The position numbers and the translations under genes were made by a program. The notes beneath the pieces are model-generated. The model ran no database searches. It saw only the letters and a program-made list of their open reading frames with translations, and had not been told where the DNA came from. Shown one piece after another: positions 36,207 to 48,914 of a DNA stretch of 64,000 nt. The DNA is from Panagrolaimus kolymaensis (lineage: Eukaryota; Nematoda; Chromadorea; Rhabditida; Panagrolaimidae), in the NCBI GenBank assembly GCA_028622995.1, contig JAJQJQ010000004.1, forward strand, positions 9,920,001-9,984,000, in the 5' to 3' direction. Position 1 is the first letter of the stretch; each line of letters begins with the position of its first letter.

Positions 36207-39200
36207 ATGGCAGCGATGATGTTGGTATTATTTCGAAATTTTATTTCTAGTCGAAAGCGTCATGTAATATTTTTTTTTATTTCGACATTATTTTTTATTA
36301 TTTTTTATTGGAATTCTTATGATCGACAAATGCCATTGGAATATGCTCATTATAAAGTAAGGCACTAAATTAAACTGGAAGATATTTTTTGCGGGTTTCC
36401 AAAACCGAAATTTTTTTTTTTTTTAAATTAACTGCCACAATCTTTTCTGTTTTTCCTTTATTTTTTTACTTATTCAAACTTTTTTTTTTTAAATTTTGAA
36501 ATTTAATAACTGTACCAGTTTCTTTTTATTTAGGCTTTATTGGCAGCACCCTCTGCTACATTAAATAATTCTTCCTCAAATACTGTTTGCCAAGTCCCAC
36601 AATTAAATCCATGGGATCCAACAATTCTTTCATATTATTCAAAACCATCGCCTTTAAATTGCAAAAAATTTCAAGATAATATTACTTTTATAAATGATAA
36701 TGGTGAATTGGAGGTTTGATATTTTATAAAAATTTTTAAACTGCGTTTGATTTTTGTTAGCTTTTTCTAATTTTTTTGACTATCATGACCATTTTTTTCT
36801 TTTGAAATTTTTAACTGCCATTTTGATTGTTCAATGAGACCCAAAAAAAATTTATGAATTTTTTTCAAATTTTTAAAACTGTAATAAACCAATTAGCTTT
36901 TTTCTCTAAGAATTTAAAAACTTTCATTTTTAAAGATGCATAAGTAAAATATTATTTTAAATTTTTTGATTTTTTTTTATATAAGCATTTTAACTGTAAT
37001 GAAAATTACTCGTTGATAAAATCAATCGTGATTAAACACGGAAAAAAAATAACATGAACCTTTTTATTTTTGGCGGAAATAATTTCTGAAAAAAATTTAA
37101 TTGCATAAATAATTTATTTATGGATTTATTTAAAATAAAAACTGGATAAATTGTTTGAATGATGGAGAAAAAAACTGTAACATCATGAAAATTTTTATTT
37201 CTTTAAAAAACTGAATTTCTAATTCGACGAAAGTCGGTTCATTTATTTATTTCAAATTTTAATTATTTAAACTAAGAGCAAGAGACGGAGGATAGAATTA
37301 ATTCCAATAATACTTTTAAAACTGTCAAACTTTTTGCCACAGATTTTATGACAAACGCATAAAAAAAATTTTTATCACTAAAAACTGTGTCTTTCATTGG
37401 CTGTTTATTAAATTTTTTTTATAAACTGCATATAATTATTACCGAAGGACTAAAATTAATTAAAAATAAAAACTGTAGAAACCATAAACATTCTTTGTAA
37501 ATTTATAATTAAATTTTTTTAAACTATTTCTTTTAAGATCGGCCAAGAATTTATTGGAAAAGTTCAATGCCAATTTCGATATTTTGAAAGGAATGAAGGC
37601 ATCGATGACGTAAATTTAAAATATTCAAACTGGACAATATTGGAAAATATTATTAAAATGGAAAAAGAATTTGTGGAAGTTGAATGTAAAAATGTGAATT
37701 CTCTTTTTGGAGCCACAATTTATCGATATCAATGGGCCACCATAATTCCGAAGGAGAAAAATTTGGGAAATTTGTAAGATTTTTTCTTTACAATTATTTT
37801 AAAAAAACTGTGTAAAACTTTTTTTCCGTTTTTAGACCCATTGAAACTGAATCATTGGAGCATCCGAGTGTAATAATGATTGGATTGGATTCAATGTCGC
37901 GTGGAAATTTTATTCGCCAACTACCAGAAAGTTATAAACAATTATTAAAAATGAATTTTATTGAAATGAATGGCCATGTAAAAGTTTTGGATAATACTTT
38001 TGGTAATTGGCTTGCCATTATGACCGGCAAAGCTTCCACTTCTACAAGGGTAAGTAAACTTCGACAATGAAAAAGGGTGTAAAAAAATATTTAACGTTAA
38101 CATTTTTTTTTTTCTTCGAGAATTTTATTTTAACTGAGTTACTTCTGATAAGGATTTGGCTTTATTTTTTTTTATTAATTTTTAAAAACTGTGGTAGGTT
38201 ATTTCCAAAAGACTTTACGGTTTAAAAAAACTGCTGCACTTTTTACGAGTTTGTTTTTGGAATAAAAAACTTCCTCAAATTTTGCACATTTGTTTTTGGA
38301 GAAAACTTTGATTTTTTATTCTTTAAAAACTGAAAATAAATAACGTTTCAAAAAAAATATTTTAAACTATGATCAGTAAAAGCAGCTTGTTGCTTATTAA
38401 AAAATTAAAAAAAAATTGTTTTGAAAACAGTGTTCTTTTTTTATCGTTTTTTTCCTTAATGATAACTTTTTTTAAATGAATAAACTGCTTTTAGACTCTC
38501 GAAAATTATTTTTAAATATTATTCTCAATATTAAAAAAACTGCATCTCCACAAAATTGGCTGTTGTTTTAGATGTTTAACTGATTACGAGTATTTTAAGT
38601 TTTGAATGTTTTTAACTGTCATTTTGATTTCAAGAAATATCCAAGAAATTGAGTAATTACAAATTTGAAAAAAAAAGGAAAGAGCACAATTTTTTTACAC
38701 TCTTTGAAATAAAAATAAAGGCAAAAAACTGTAAGGCGGGCAAAGAAAAATTTTAATTAATAATAAAACTGTAATAAATAAAATTTATATGATATCTTTG
38801 CCGACTTCCAAGTCTTCCCCGATTTTTTAAAACTGTGAACAATTGCACCAAATTAATAAGGGCATTCAAAAACAAATTATCGTATAAATAATAATATTCA
38901 ATCTAAATGTTTTTAAAAGAAATTATTGTCGTTAGCAATTTTTTTCGATTTTAAAACCTTAATTTAATTTTTTTCATAACTGTGAACAATTTTAACCAAG
39001 GGTTTTTAGGAATTCAAAACTGAGTTACCCGATGAATGGAATTTATGGTTTGATGATTGGGAAATAATATGGAAAAATTTTACATCAAAAAATTATGCAA
39101 CTTTTTTTGCTGAAGATCGCCCGGACATCGGAACATTTAATTATTTTGGTTATTTAAATGGATTTAAATTTGCTCCAGTCGATCATTATTTTAGGTATTT

Positions 39201-42200
39201 TGTTTTTAACTGTCGCAAGTAAAAGTGTAAGTATTTGAGAATTTTAATTTAGACCATTTTGGTTATCATGTTTTTGGTCGCTAAATTTTCGTCGATCAAA
39301 CACTGGCTGTTATGATGCGATGCCGCTCCATCAAATTCAATTAAATTATTTACAGGAGTAGGTTGCATTTTTAAAAACTGTAGTGGCAAAATTTTTGCGG
39401 CCATAAAATATTTTAATTTTGGATCAACTGGAAAAAATAGGGTTAGGGAAGACAAGTTGTTTATTAACTGTATTCGAAATTCAAATTTTTTATTTGGCGA
39501 CAAAAATTAGTACAAAAATTAAAATTTAAAAAATACAAACTGCAGCGGCGAATGTTAGTTGATTTTTAAATGAGTTGAAGAAGATTTTTCGATAATGAAA
39601 ATAAAATCTTTAGTCAAACTGTAAAAATTGGTGTGTTTCTTAATTTTTTAATTCCATTTTGGCGCAAAAGTTTTTTATAATTGTTTTTCAAAAAATATTT
39701 AAAACTGATTTAACTGGATTTATCTTTCGTAGAAAAAAGTTGAAAATAAAAACTGTTCTTTAAATTCATTCTTTTTTAGTTTCATAAATCAATATAAAAA
39801 TAAAAGAAAGTTTGCATGGTGGTGGACCCAAGATCTCAGCCATGATCATTTAAATATGATTGGAGTCATTGATAATGATCTCACAAAATTTTTGGAGAAA
39901 AATGCTGATGCATTGGAGAATAGCTATGTCATAGTTTTTAGTGATCATGGCCATCGGTATGCTTCAATTCGAGAAACTGTAAGTCATTTTATTTTTGTGA
40001 CATTTTTATATTTTTTTTAAAAGTGTCTTGAAGAGAATCCCAATTTAAAAAAATAAAATTAAACTAAAGTAAAGAGGATAAAAAATTTTTAACTGTTTTT
40101 TTTTTTCGGAAAAATTCATTTAAAAATAGTAATTTGAAAACTGTAAAGGAAAAAAACTGTTCTAAAGAATTGGCAAGTGTAAGATTTTTTTAAATGAAGA
40201 AGCCTTTAGCAGTTGTTGCTTTGACTTGAAAATTATCCATAATTTTTGTTTTATAATTAAACTGCATTTAACTTCGTAATTTTCTAATTTTTAAAAATTA
40301 AAGAATAAAACTGAAAATCATTTTTACCGTAAAAATGTTTTTGATGAAAATAAAATAGAAATTCATAATTATAAAACTGCGCATAAAACAAAATTCCTTA
40401 TTAATTTAAAAAAAAACTGGAAAGGTAAATTTTCATAGGTTTATTTTTAAATAAAACTGTCATTGGCTCGATTACATTGAAATTATATATTTTTATTATT
40501 ATATAATTCACAGAAACTGGATTAGTTTTTCATTAAGTTTTAATTTTTTTAAAAACTGCGCAAAATTATCTTCATCTTTCAAAAATTTAAATAATAAATC
40601 AAAAATATTACAAAATAATTTTTTTAAACTGTTTCTGTTAATTTTTGGTGTCGAAAAAAAAATCCACTAAAATTTTTACTGTATATTTTAAACTGTGAAC
40701 AATTTTTTTAAATTTAAAGTAAAAATGTGTTTTCAAAATCTTCAAATTCCAGGTTGTTGGCCGGCTTGAAGCTCGCTTGCCATTTCTTGCAATCAAACCT
40801 CCAAAGAAACTTCTCAAAAAATTTCCACATATTTCAATTAATTTAAAAGCGAATTCCAAATTAATGACGACCCAATATGATTTTCATAAAACTTTATTAC
40901 AAATTGTTTCCGGTAAATATAATTTGGAAATGGACACTGCTATGCCAAAACCAAAGCAAAGAAGTTATTCGATGCTTCAAAAAGTGAATCCATTAAGAAA
41001 TTGTTTTGAAGCTCATATTCCCGAAGATTATTGTCCGTGCTTTAAAGAAGTCCAAATAAATGTTTCGGAAGCTAGGACTCCGGCAAAAGTTTTGGTGGAT
41101 TTTGCCAATTCTTTGTTGGACAAACATAATTCGGAAGTGAATGTCGCAAAATTAATGGATCAAAAATATTCCAAAGAAAATTTGAGGCAAATTGAAGTAA
41201 GAAAAAAACTGCATTCTAATAAATACACAAAGGATTTGAAAATTTTTTAGAAATATAACTGTGCTCAATTAAAAATGAAAGAAATCCAATATGCTTCAGT
41301 AAGCCTTCCACCACCTAAATTAATTCAAGATCCACAAGTTAAAAATCAAATTGTGTCCTCTGGAATTGAATTGAGGTAAAATAATTTAAACTGTATTTTA
41401 TATTATAAAAGGGCATAATGATTTATATTTATGTAGGTTACAAAAAATAGATTAAACTGGAGACGAAATATTTGGTTTGTCCAAAAAAAATTTCATTTAA
41501 AGATTTTTTTCAATGTTTGTAAAAACTGTAGTAAGGTTTTTTCATTTTCTAAGAGTTGCAAACTTTTATTTAAGCTGGGAATTAAAAAAAACTGAACTTC
41601 CTTAATTAAACGTTAATATTTTTTATACAATGGCTTTTAAAGCTTTTAAATAAACTGTGATGATTTTTCATTTTAGGAGATTCAACGTAATCATAACTTA
41701 AAGTTAGGCTTTGTTTAATTTTTTTTGATAAATTAGGATACAAATATATATTTTTTAAAACTGAGGGATATTTTCAATCTTTGAATAACCGAAAATTTCT
41801 TAAAAACAAATGCGAAAATCATTGTTTGCCATTCTGATTTTATATGGTTTTCATAAAAACTGTAACTGAGGAAATAACTTTAGCACCTTAAAAAAGTTAT
41901 TTAATTAAAACTGTGATAAGGTGAAGAAAAATAAGTTTTTAATTCACAAAATTTTAGTTACCGAGTAACAGTCCTTTGCGAAGAACCATCCAATGCAATT
42001 ATTGAAGGAGTGATAATAAAAACCTTGGATACGGGTGATTGGCGAGCTACGGGTGAAATAGAAAGAAATAATAAGTGAGTAAACTGAATCAGTAAAAGAT
42101 TCCAGGAAAAATAATTATGCCATATTTTTTTTAGATATGGTAACACTTCACATTGTGTCGCAGATCGGGTTTTAAAAAAACTGTGTCATTGTTTGATAGT

Positions 42201-42204
42201 TTAG
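36207..42204 (+). CDS. DUF229 (sulfatase-fold) type II membrane protein
   Basis: Eleven exons join in phase: 36207-36356, 36534-36713, 37538-37773, 37836-38049, 39010-39194, 39253-39357, 39780-39978, 40753-41196, 41251-41375, 41958-42074, 42135-42204; about 674 residues. Residues 15-33 are a hydrophobic signal anchor after a short basic head, so the catalytic-like domain should face the lumen or outside. Nematode DUF229 hallmarks are present: VIMIGLDSMSRGNF (metal/nucleophile-like region), IMTGKASTSTR, FAEDRPDIGTFNYFGY, HDHLNMIGVIDNDL and VIVFSDHGHRYASIRET, ending with YGNTSHC and LKKLCHC. DUF229 proteins share the alkaline phosphatase/sulfatase fold; substrates are not established. Introns are bimodal (54-62 or 177-960 bases), and each contains at least one AACTG. 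Unusual splice sites are acceptor AAG before 37538 and donor GTTTGA at 36714. Confidence 0.85.
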
Positions 42205-42803
42205 AATTTATAAGAAAACTGTATATATAATAAATAAATAAAATAAATTACTATGATAGTTAATTTAGAAAACTGGGAACTAAATATAAATTATGAAAAG
42301 TTTGAAAAAAAAACTGCAAAAAGAAGTTCAATTTTTGAAGAAAAAATATTTCCATCGAATAAAATTTATAACAATAAACAAAACTGATAACCATTGTGAA
42401 AATACCGTCTTTGAAATAAACTGTGAAGGCCAAAATAAAGATTTTACGATGTTTCAAATAAAATAAATGTTCTTCATCGATCAAGAAAAAAAAAGTGGCT
42501 TCCATCAACAAAAAATAAAGCAACGACGTTGATTGATGAATTTTATTGATACAAACACATTTTTTGGCAAAACATTCTCTTTTGCTTCCATTGCTTTTCC
42601 CTAAATTCTTTTTTTCGTCGATGCAACAAACGTTTGCAAATGCGTTGTTTGTTGTTGCTGGAAATTAGTTTGCTTCATCGCAGTTTTTATTTTGTTGATC
42701 TAATTGCTTTTATTTATTTAATGTATGTTCGTTTTTCAGGAACTTCAATCAAACTCATATCGATTTTTACATCTTCCATCAAAGTATTTCAAACAAATCA
42801 ATC
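42205..42803. other. border of the AACTG domain and 5' flank of CHP copy 2
   Basis: AACTG copies continue to about 42420 and then stop. A TTTTTCAG acceptor near 42739 precedes the CHP start at 42804. No gene is seen in this stretch. Confidence 0.5.
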
Positions 42804-43895
42804 ATGGGTAATATTTTAGCTCCTCAAATGCTTCAAAAAGAAGAAATTAAAGAAATTTCAAATGAAACAGGATGTATGTTTTTTCTTTTTTCATGAACTT
42901 ACACCAGCTCCATCAACTTCTACGGTTAATGCTAAATGAAATTTCCTCGTTACAACTTTGGCCATCATTTGCACATTTCCCTTTTTCTATTTAACTTTAC
43001 TAACTTAAGCATTTTTTAGTTTCAAAGAATCAAATAATACGTTTATATTCTCGATTTGGATCTCTTGATAAACAACGTCATGGTTATCTTGTTCGTGAAG
43101 ATTTACTTAGAATTCCTGAACTTGCAATTAATCCGCTGGGTGATCGAATAATTGATGCCTTCTTTACTCCTGAAAATGGCACTCGAATCAATTTTCGCCA
43201 ATTTATCAAAGTTCTTGCTCAATTTCGACCAATCAGTAAGAAAAAGCAAAACATAATCAACAGTCGTGAATCAAAACTTCGATGTTAGTTTCATTTTCTT
43301 CTTTGATAAAGGTTGTTACTGATGGTACTTTTCAGTTGCATTCAACATGTATGATCTCACCAAAAATAACTACATCACAAAGGATGAATTTAAGGTAAGT
43401 TTTATTGCTTCATTTGTATGTTTAAAAGATTATGAAATGGAATGGTAGTGCTGATGGAAGTGCTTTTGCATGACAATATTATCAAATTTATGCTTATTAT
43501 CGTTATGAATAATGTTACAACTAGTAGAGGCAGTTCGTGAACTAGCTCTTCCATCTGCTAATACTAAATTTACTGGAGCTTTTGAATCATGAATAGCTTG
43601 CTTTCATTGCCATTAAGCAATACGCTTATTTCTTATCACAAAATAACCAAATTCCATTTTCTCTGATACTGTTTCTTTTGTTACTTCTGTTTACTAACTT
43701 TGTATTATTTTTCAGTTTGTTCTTCATCTCATGGTTGGATCAAACATAAATCCTGAACAATTGGACCATATCGCCGAACAAACAATTATTGAAGCTGATG
43801 CAGATAATGATGGAAAGATTTCATTTGAAGAATTTTGCAAAGCAATGAAGTACGCTGATATTGAACAAAAGATGTCAATTCGCTTTCTCAACTAA
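42804..43895 (+). CDS. calcineurin B homologous protein (CHP1/PBO-1 type), copy 2
   Basis: Four exons (42804-42873, 43020-43283, 43336-43394, 43716-43895) with the same phases as copy 1 give 190 residues. It starts MGNILAPQ (myristoylation signal) and keeps RIPELAINPLGDRI, QFRPISKKK and the end QKMSIRFLN. EF3 (DLTKNNYITKDE) has Thr at the third loop position in place of Asn in copy 1, and EF4 (DADNDGKISFEE) looks intact. It lacks four residues between EF1 and EF2 found in copy 1 (the KYSDSN region). Intron 3 is 321 bases against 49 in copy 1. It is clearly a local duplicate, about 10 kb away in the same orientation, with the DUF229 gene between. It probably has the same role as an exchanger partner, perhaps with different calcium response or tissue use. 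Confidence 0.92.
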
Positions 43896-44519
43896 GATTT
43901 CAAAATGGTATTAATCAATGTGAAAATGAATTTAATGTATTTGTCTAAACCTTTTTTGTTGTGTTTTTGTGATGTTTTTTGTTTGTTTGTTTAATAATAA
44001 TGTAAACTTTTGTCTTTCATTAATTGTACGTGGTGTAAATAAATTTTTACTTGTTTGTGCATAAGACATGTTTGATTTTTTAACGTTAGAGGATTAAAGG
44101 CGAAACTAAAAATATGGCTTGAACACACATTTCTGTTTTAATTAACACATTTGTTTAATGAATGCACGATATTTTGTGGATGAAAGAGAAATTAGTTGAC
44201 ATAACTTTATCCCAACAAACTCTTTTCTTTGAACATTGTTATGGATATCGAAAACTAACTTTCAGCGTTGCTTCAAACTTCGCTGATTGTGGACTTTCTT
44301 ATAAACAAGGAAATGCAAATGTGTTTGTATTATTTTTTACGTAAATTGCTTTTATGTTTCGATTGATTTAAGGATTTTAAACACATTTATTTGTTTTTAT
44401 AATAATTGCACTTCTTAATTTTTTTTAAAACTAATAATACCAAGATTTTTTGTACAAAGGCCATAGCTTACATAAATGCACATTTTATTTTTATAATCCA
44501 GCATTAAAAAATTTTTCTT
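43896..44519. other. convergent intergenic region
   Basis: No gene is seen. The 3' ends of CHP copy 2 (plus) and the carboxylesterase (minus) face each other here. An ATAAATAAA-type signal lies near 44037 for the CHP transcript. The stretch is largely free of AACTG. Confidence 0.5.
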
Positions 44520-47500
44520 CTAAAACCCATTTCCTTTTCCTTCACCAATAATCGCCATAGCTTTAGATCGAATAGAAAATTCATTGTATTCATCTTCTTT
44601 AGCTAAAGACATCCATTCATGAATGGCAGCAAAATGAGCGGCAGATTTCAAACAACTTTTATGATCCTTTTTTTCTTCCATTTTAGGTTCAGATTTAATT
44701 GATAAACATTTTTGTGGTAAAGTTTGGGAAATAGTTGTTGTTGTTGGTTCCCAAGTGAAATCAAATTTAAGTGGTGATGGGTTGGAATCGCTGTTGCCAT
44801 TAGGATTTCCACATTTTGCAAAATTTGTGAAAAGTGTTGAAATAATGTTTGTTACTTTTCGATCTTTCATTGTTCGAAAATATGGCGCAACAAACATATT
44901 TATATCAAATAGGGAATTAATTTCAGAACAATGAGTGGCTCCTAAAAAATTATTGTTTTTTCAAGAAATTTTTTTGAGTGACTATTTTTTTTATTTTTAA
45001 ACTGCCTTTGGTTATTTTTTGGCTAATTAAAAATGACTCACCAGCGAAAGGCAAATAATAACTTAAAAATTGCATGGATTGTCCATTAAAGTGTTGGAAA
45101 TTATATGTGTAAACTGTTGAGCCTTGAGCATTGGCTTGTTGAACAAAATTTTGGAGTGCTATTCCGCTCACAGTGTCGCCAATAATCTAAAAAATAACAT
45201 AAAAATGATTTTAATAAATAAAACTGGAAGAAATTTAAAATTAGCTTCTGAATTTTTTATATTTTTAAAATATTTTCTCTTTTTTTTAAAATTAAAAACT
45301 GTTTCTGATTTTGCGATACTTAAAAATTTATTTACTTACTTTAACCACAACTTTTTGTAAATCTTTTTTACATAATTTTTCATTATTTAATGAATATAAA
45401 TTTTCAAAAGCTTCAAATGACATTTGAAGATTTTTATCAACAAGTTTATTGCCTTCCATAATTATTGAACAAGCTCGATGTTTAACAAATTGCAAAAGGT
45501 TGTGATCGATTTTCTTGAGGCCAAGGGCTACTGAAAAATTTAAATAATTTTAATAAAACTTTGATTTTAAACTGCAACGATTAGATTTTTGGTAGTTTTT
45601 TTCTTAAAAATTTTCTTGGTTGCTTTTTTAAAACTGAATTGCATAGTCAAAATTTGAAATATTTTAGAAAAACTTTTTAACAGAAAAAACTCACAAAATA
45701 GCAATCCTTCAAATTGGCAATCTCCAACAATAATTAATTTATTTGGGGCTTCTTTTCTTAATTCCATTAAACTCTTTGGAAGAAAATCTCCATCAATCAC
45801 GGGAGTCACTGGAAGTTGGATGGATTCAAAAATATTTGTTGATCCAACCATAGTCATTCCTAATTTATTTGCTGGAATTTTTTTCATAAAATTGTAAAGC
45901 GCTTCGTTATCTTCTTTGGTCCATTTAGATCCAGGAGAAATTTTTTTGAAACCCAGCTGCATAGCTTTTTCCCTGCAATTTTTTGCTACTCTGCATCGAG
46001 GTGAGACAGACCACATAGTTTCGGCATTTCCAGCCATTAAAATTATTTTAGAAAATAAATCTTAAAAAATTAACTTTTATTAAACAAAAAAAGGAAATTC
46101 TCAAATCTCTCGAATAAGGTGAAAGCGAAAGTAAATCAGCTGAAACCCCGCCAGCAGATTGACCAAGAACTGTAATATTTTCTGAATCTCCACCAAAATT
46201 TTCGATATTTTCTTTAATAAATTTTAATGCCATATATTGATCCCACATTCCATAATTGCCTTTAGCTGTATCATCATCGGTGGTAAAAAATCCAAGAAAG
46301 CCAAGGCGATATTGGATTGTAACAAATATTACATCTTTTGATACAATATTTCTGGAAAAATAATTTGTTTATTTTATTTTTATTTTTGTTATGGAAAAAA
46401 AACTGGAGATGTTGGAGATATTTTATTAATTATGTAACAATATTTTTTTGTTTTGTGTTTGCTTTTATTTTTGCCAGCTTTATATTCGCAAATTTTTATT
46501 AGCTTATTTTTTAACTGAGTTTTCAGTGCATTTCCAATTAATGCCATGTTTGATAAAAAGAAAAATTTAAAAAATGCATAAGGATAAATTTGTTAAATTT
46601 TTAAAATCCCCAAAAAAGGAAAATTTTTAAAGAGGTTATTTTTTTGATTAAAAAACTGTATCATGATTAGTTCGTATTGGAAACTTCGCCAGTCACATCA
46701 GGAAAGTAATAATAAAAAAACTGTTAATTGTTATTTTTATGTTAAAACTGTCGATTGTAAAATGACTTTTCATAAAGTACTTTTTTTATGAAAGAATTTA
46801 ATTAACTGATATTCAAAAGATCTCATCGCACAATAAGACCCAAATAAAAAAAAACTGTGGATTAATTCAGCTATCGCAAGATTAAAAAACTGAAACATAA
46901 TTCTTTTTTTTAAACTGTCTTACAATACAAATTATTTAGTGTGCTTTGATTTGCACTTGATAAAAATAAAATTTAAATGAATCATAACGAAATACTTTTT
47001 TGATAATTTTTAATTTTTGTTAACTGGTATTAAAAATGGGCTTTGAAGGATAAAAAATTAGATCTAAAACTGACCATAGAAATCTTTAGAGTTAAAAACT
47101 GTGTATGGAAAAGATAACATTTTTCGTTTTTTTTTAAACTGAAAGTTGTCGTTTTCGTACCAAAATGAGATGATTTTCTCTCATTAACGAAAATGTTTTC
47201 CGAGCATTTTTAACTGTAAAGAAGAAAGTAATTTTTTAAGGTATAATTAACTGAAGTTCGAGAATTTCTGCAAAAAGAACCTCGTTTATAAAATTTAATG
47301 TAAAAAACTGTTCAATGAATCTAAAAAACTGACTTGCAAATTTTGCTATAATGATATTTAACAGCGGAATCCATAACAAATCCTCCGCCGTGAATATATA
47401 CCATAACGGGATATTTCTTTTTGGGATCATTTGATTGTATTATTTCAGGTGTCATAATATTTAAATATAAACAATCTTCACTTTTACCAACTCTTAATTC

Positions 47501-48914
47501 CATTAAATCCCAAATAAAATCTTTTTGAATTGATCGAGATTTATATTTGATTGCATTCAAAAGGTTTGGCCGCCAAGGTTCAGGAGGTTGGGGCTTCTAA
47601 AAAATTAAAATAAAACTGAATTTTATAAAATTTTTGGATTACTTCAAATCTCAAATCTCCAATTGGAGGTTTAGCAAAAGGAATTCCAAGAAAAACATTA
47701 GTTATTTTTCCATCGGGCAAAATTACAGTTTTTCCTCGAACTTTTCCATATTCTGTTTCAATTTCTGGAAGTAGCGATGATAATGGGGAGGAAGAAGGCT
47801 CACTCTTCTTTTTCATTGACATCCTTGATCCCATTCGAGAAAATTGTTGTCGAACTAAAATTTTAACTGTCAATCAATTTCATTTTTCAAACTCATTGAA
47901 CAATTATTTTAAAACATTTTTAATATATAAAAAAATGGAAACTGAATTTTTTTAAAAAAGAAATGAGAAAATTTTTATTTAATTAATTTAAACTGAAAAC
48001 TTTCTAAGTCGATTCAATAAATAGGAAGCTACAGTGTCAAAAAATTTTTTTTTAAATAATACATAAAATTGAAAGATTTGTTAAGAAATAAATAATTAAA
48101 TAACTGAAGTTTCATAATCGAAAATTATTTTAAAAGAAAATCTTTGGCAATGGAAAAATCAAAAAATCAGCATTTAAAACGCAAAACGAATAATTTAAAT
48201 TACAAACTGTCGATATCAAAATTTAAACGAGTGAAAAAAAGAAGATATGTAAGAATTAGCGATATTTAGTGGAACCCTTTTCCTTAAAAATAAAAAAAAC
48301 TGGTATATTGCGAAAGAATTGGCTTCAAAAAAAACTGCAATGAATATTATGTTTACGCGGATATTATAAGAAAAGCAATATAAAAAGCATTACTTATAAA
48401 CAAATGAAACAAAAAAAACGAAAGCAGACGAGCATTCAAAAAACAAAAAAAAAACAACACAAAAATAATTGATTGACTGAGAAATAGCAGCGGCAGCGGC
48501 GACTTTTGGTCAAAGCAGACATAGACATTCAAAAACTGTTTACCCCAATATAGTTCGGGAACAAATGAATCATTAGGATGAAATAAACAAAAACAACAAG
48601 TCAATTTTTTTGGCGATAACAAAGAAAAGAAAGTGGTGTGTTTTTTTTGCTTGGTGGAATTTATTGCATCTTTAATATTTGGAAATGCACGAATCAATGA
48701 AACTGTTTAGAAAACTTTTTTTGATGGATATTTTTTTTATAAGAAAAACAGAAAACTTAATCAACTTTTTAACAGACAAAAATATTAAATAAAGTAAAAA
48801 ATTACAAGAAAAAATAGTAAGAAATTTTTAACTATATAAAAACTAACCTTTATTTACGACAACTTTGGGGTTATTCCAATTTCTTGAATTATTAGAACAA
48901 AATTTAAACTTCAT
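44520..48914 (-). CDS. type-B carboxylesterase / cholinesterase-like alpha/beta hydrolase
   Basis: Eight exons on the minus strand: 48848-48914 (ATG), 47643-47854, 47334-47596, 46107-46351, 45695-46060, 45340-45530, 45042-45186, 44520-44941 (stop); about 636 residues. It has the oxyanion-hole motif YIHGGGF, the EDCLYLNI motif, the nucleophile elbow GQSAGG, a catalytic Glu in DCQFEGLLF and the His in AGATHCSEI, so it should be an active serine esterase. I see no signal peptide in either first exon, so it is probably cytosolic. A second possible first exon (MGEEFKKK) lies at 50215-50239 with the same phase. Oddities: the junction between 46107 and 46060 has no GT donor although homology requires an intron there, the donor at 47333 is GTCAGT, and the acceptor before 46060 is AAG. 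Confidence 0.85.
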
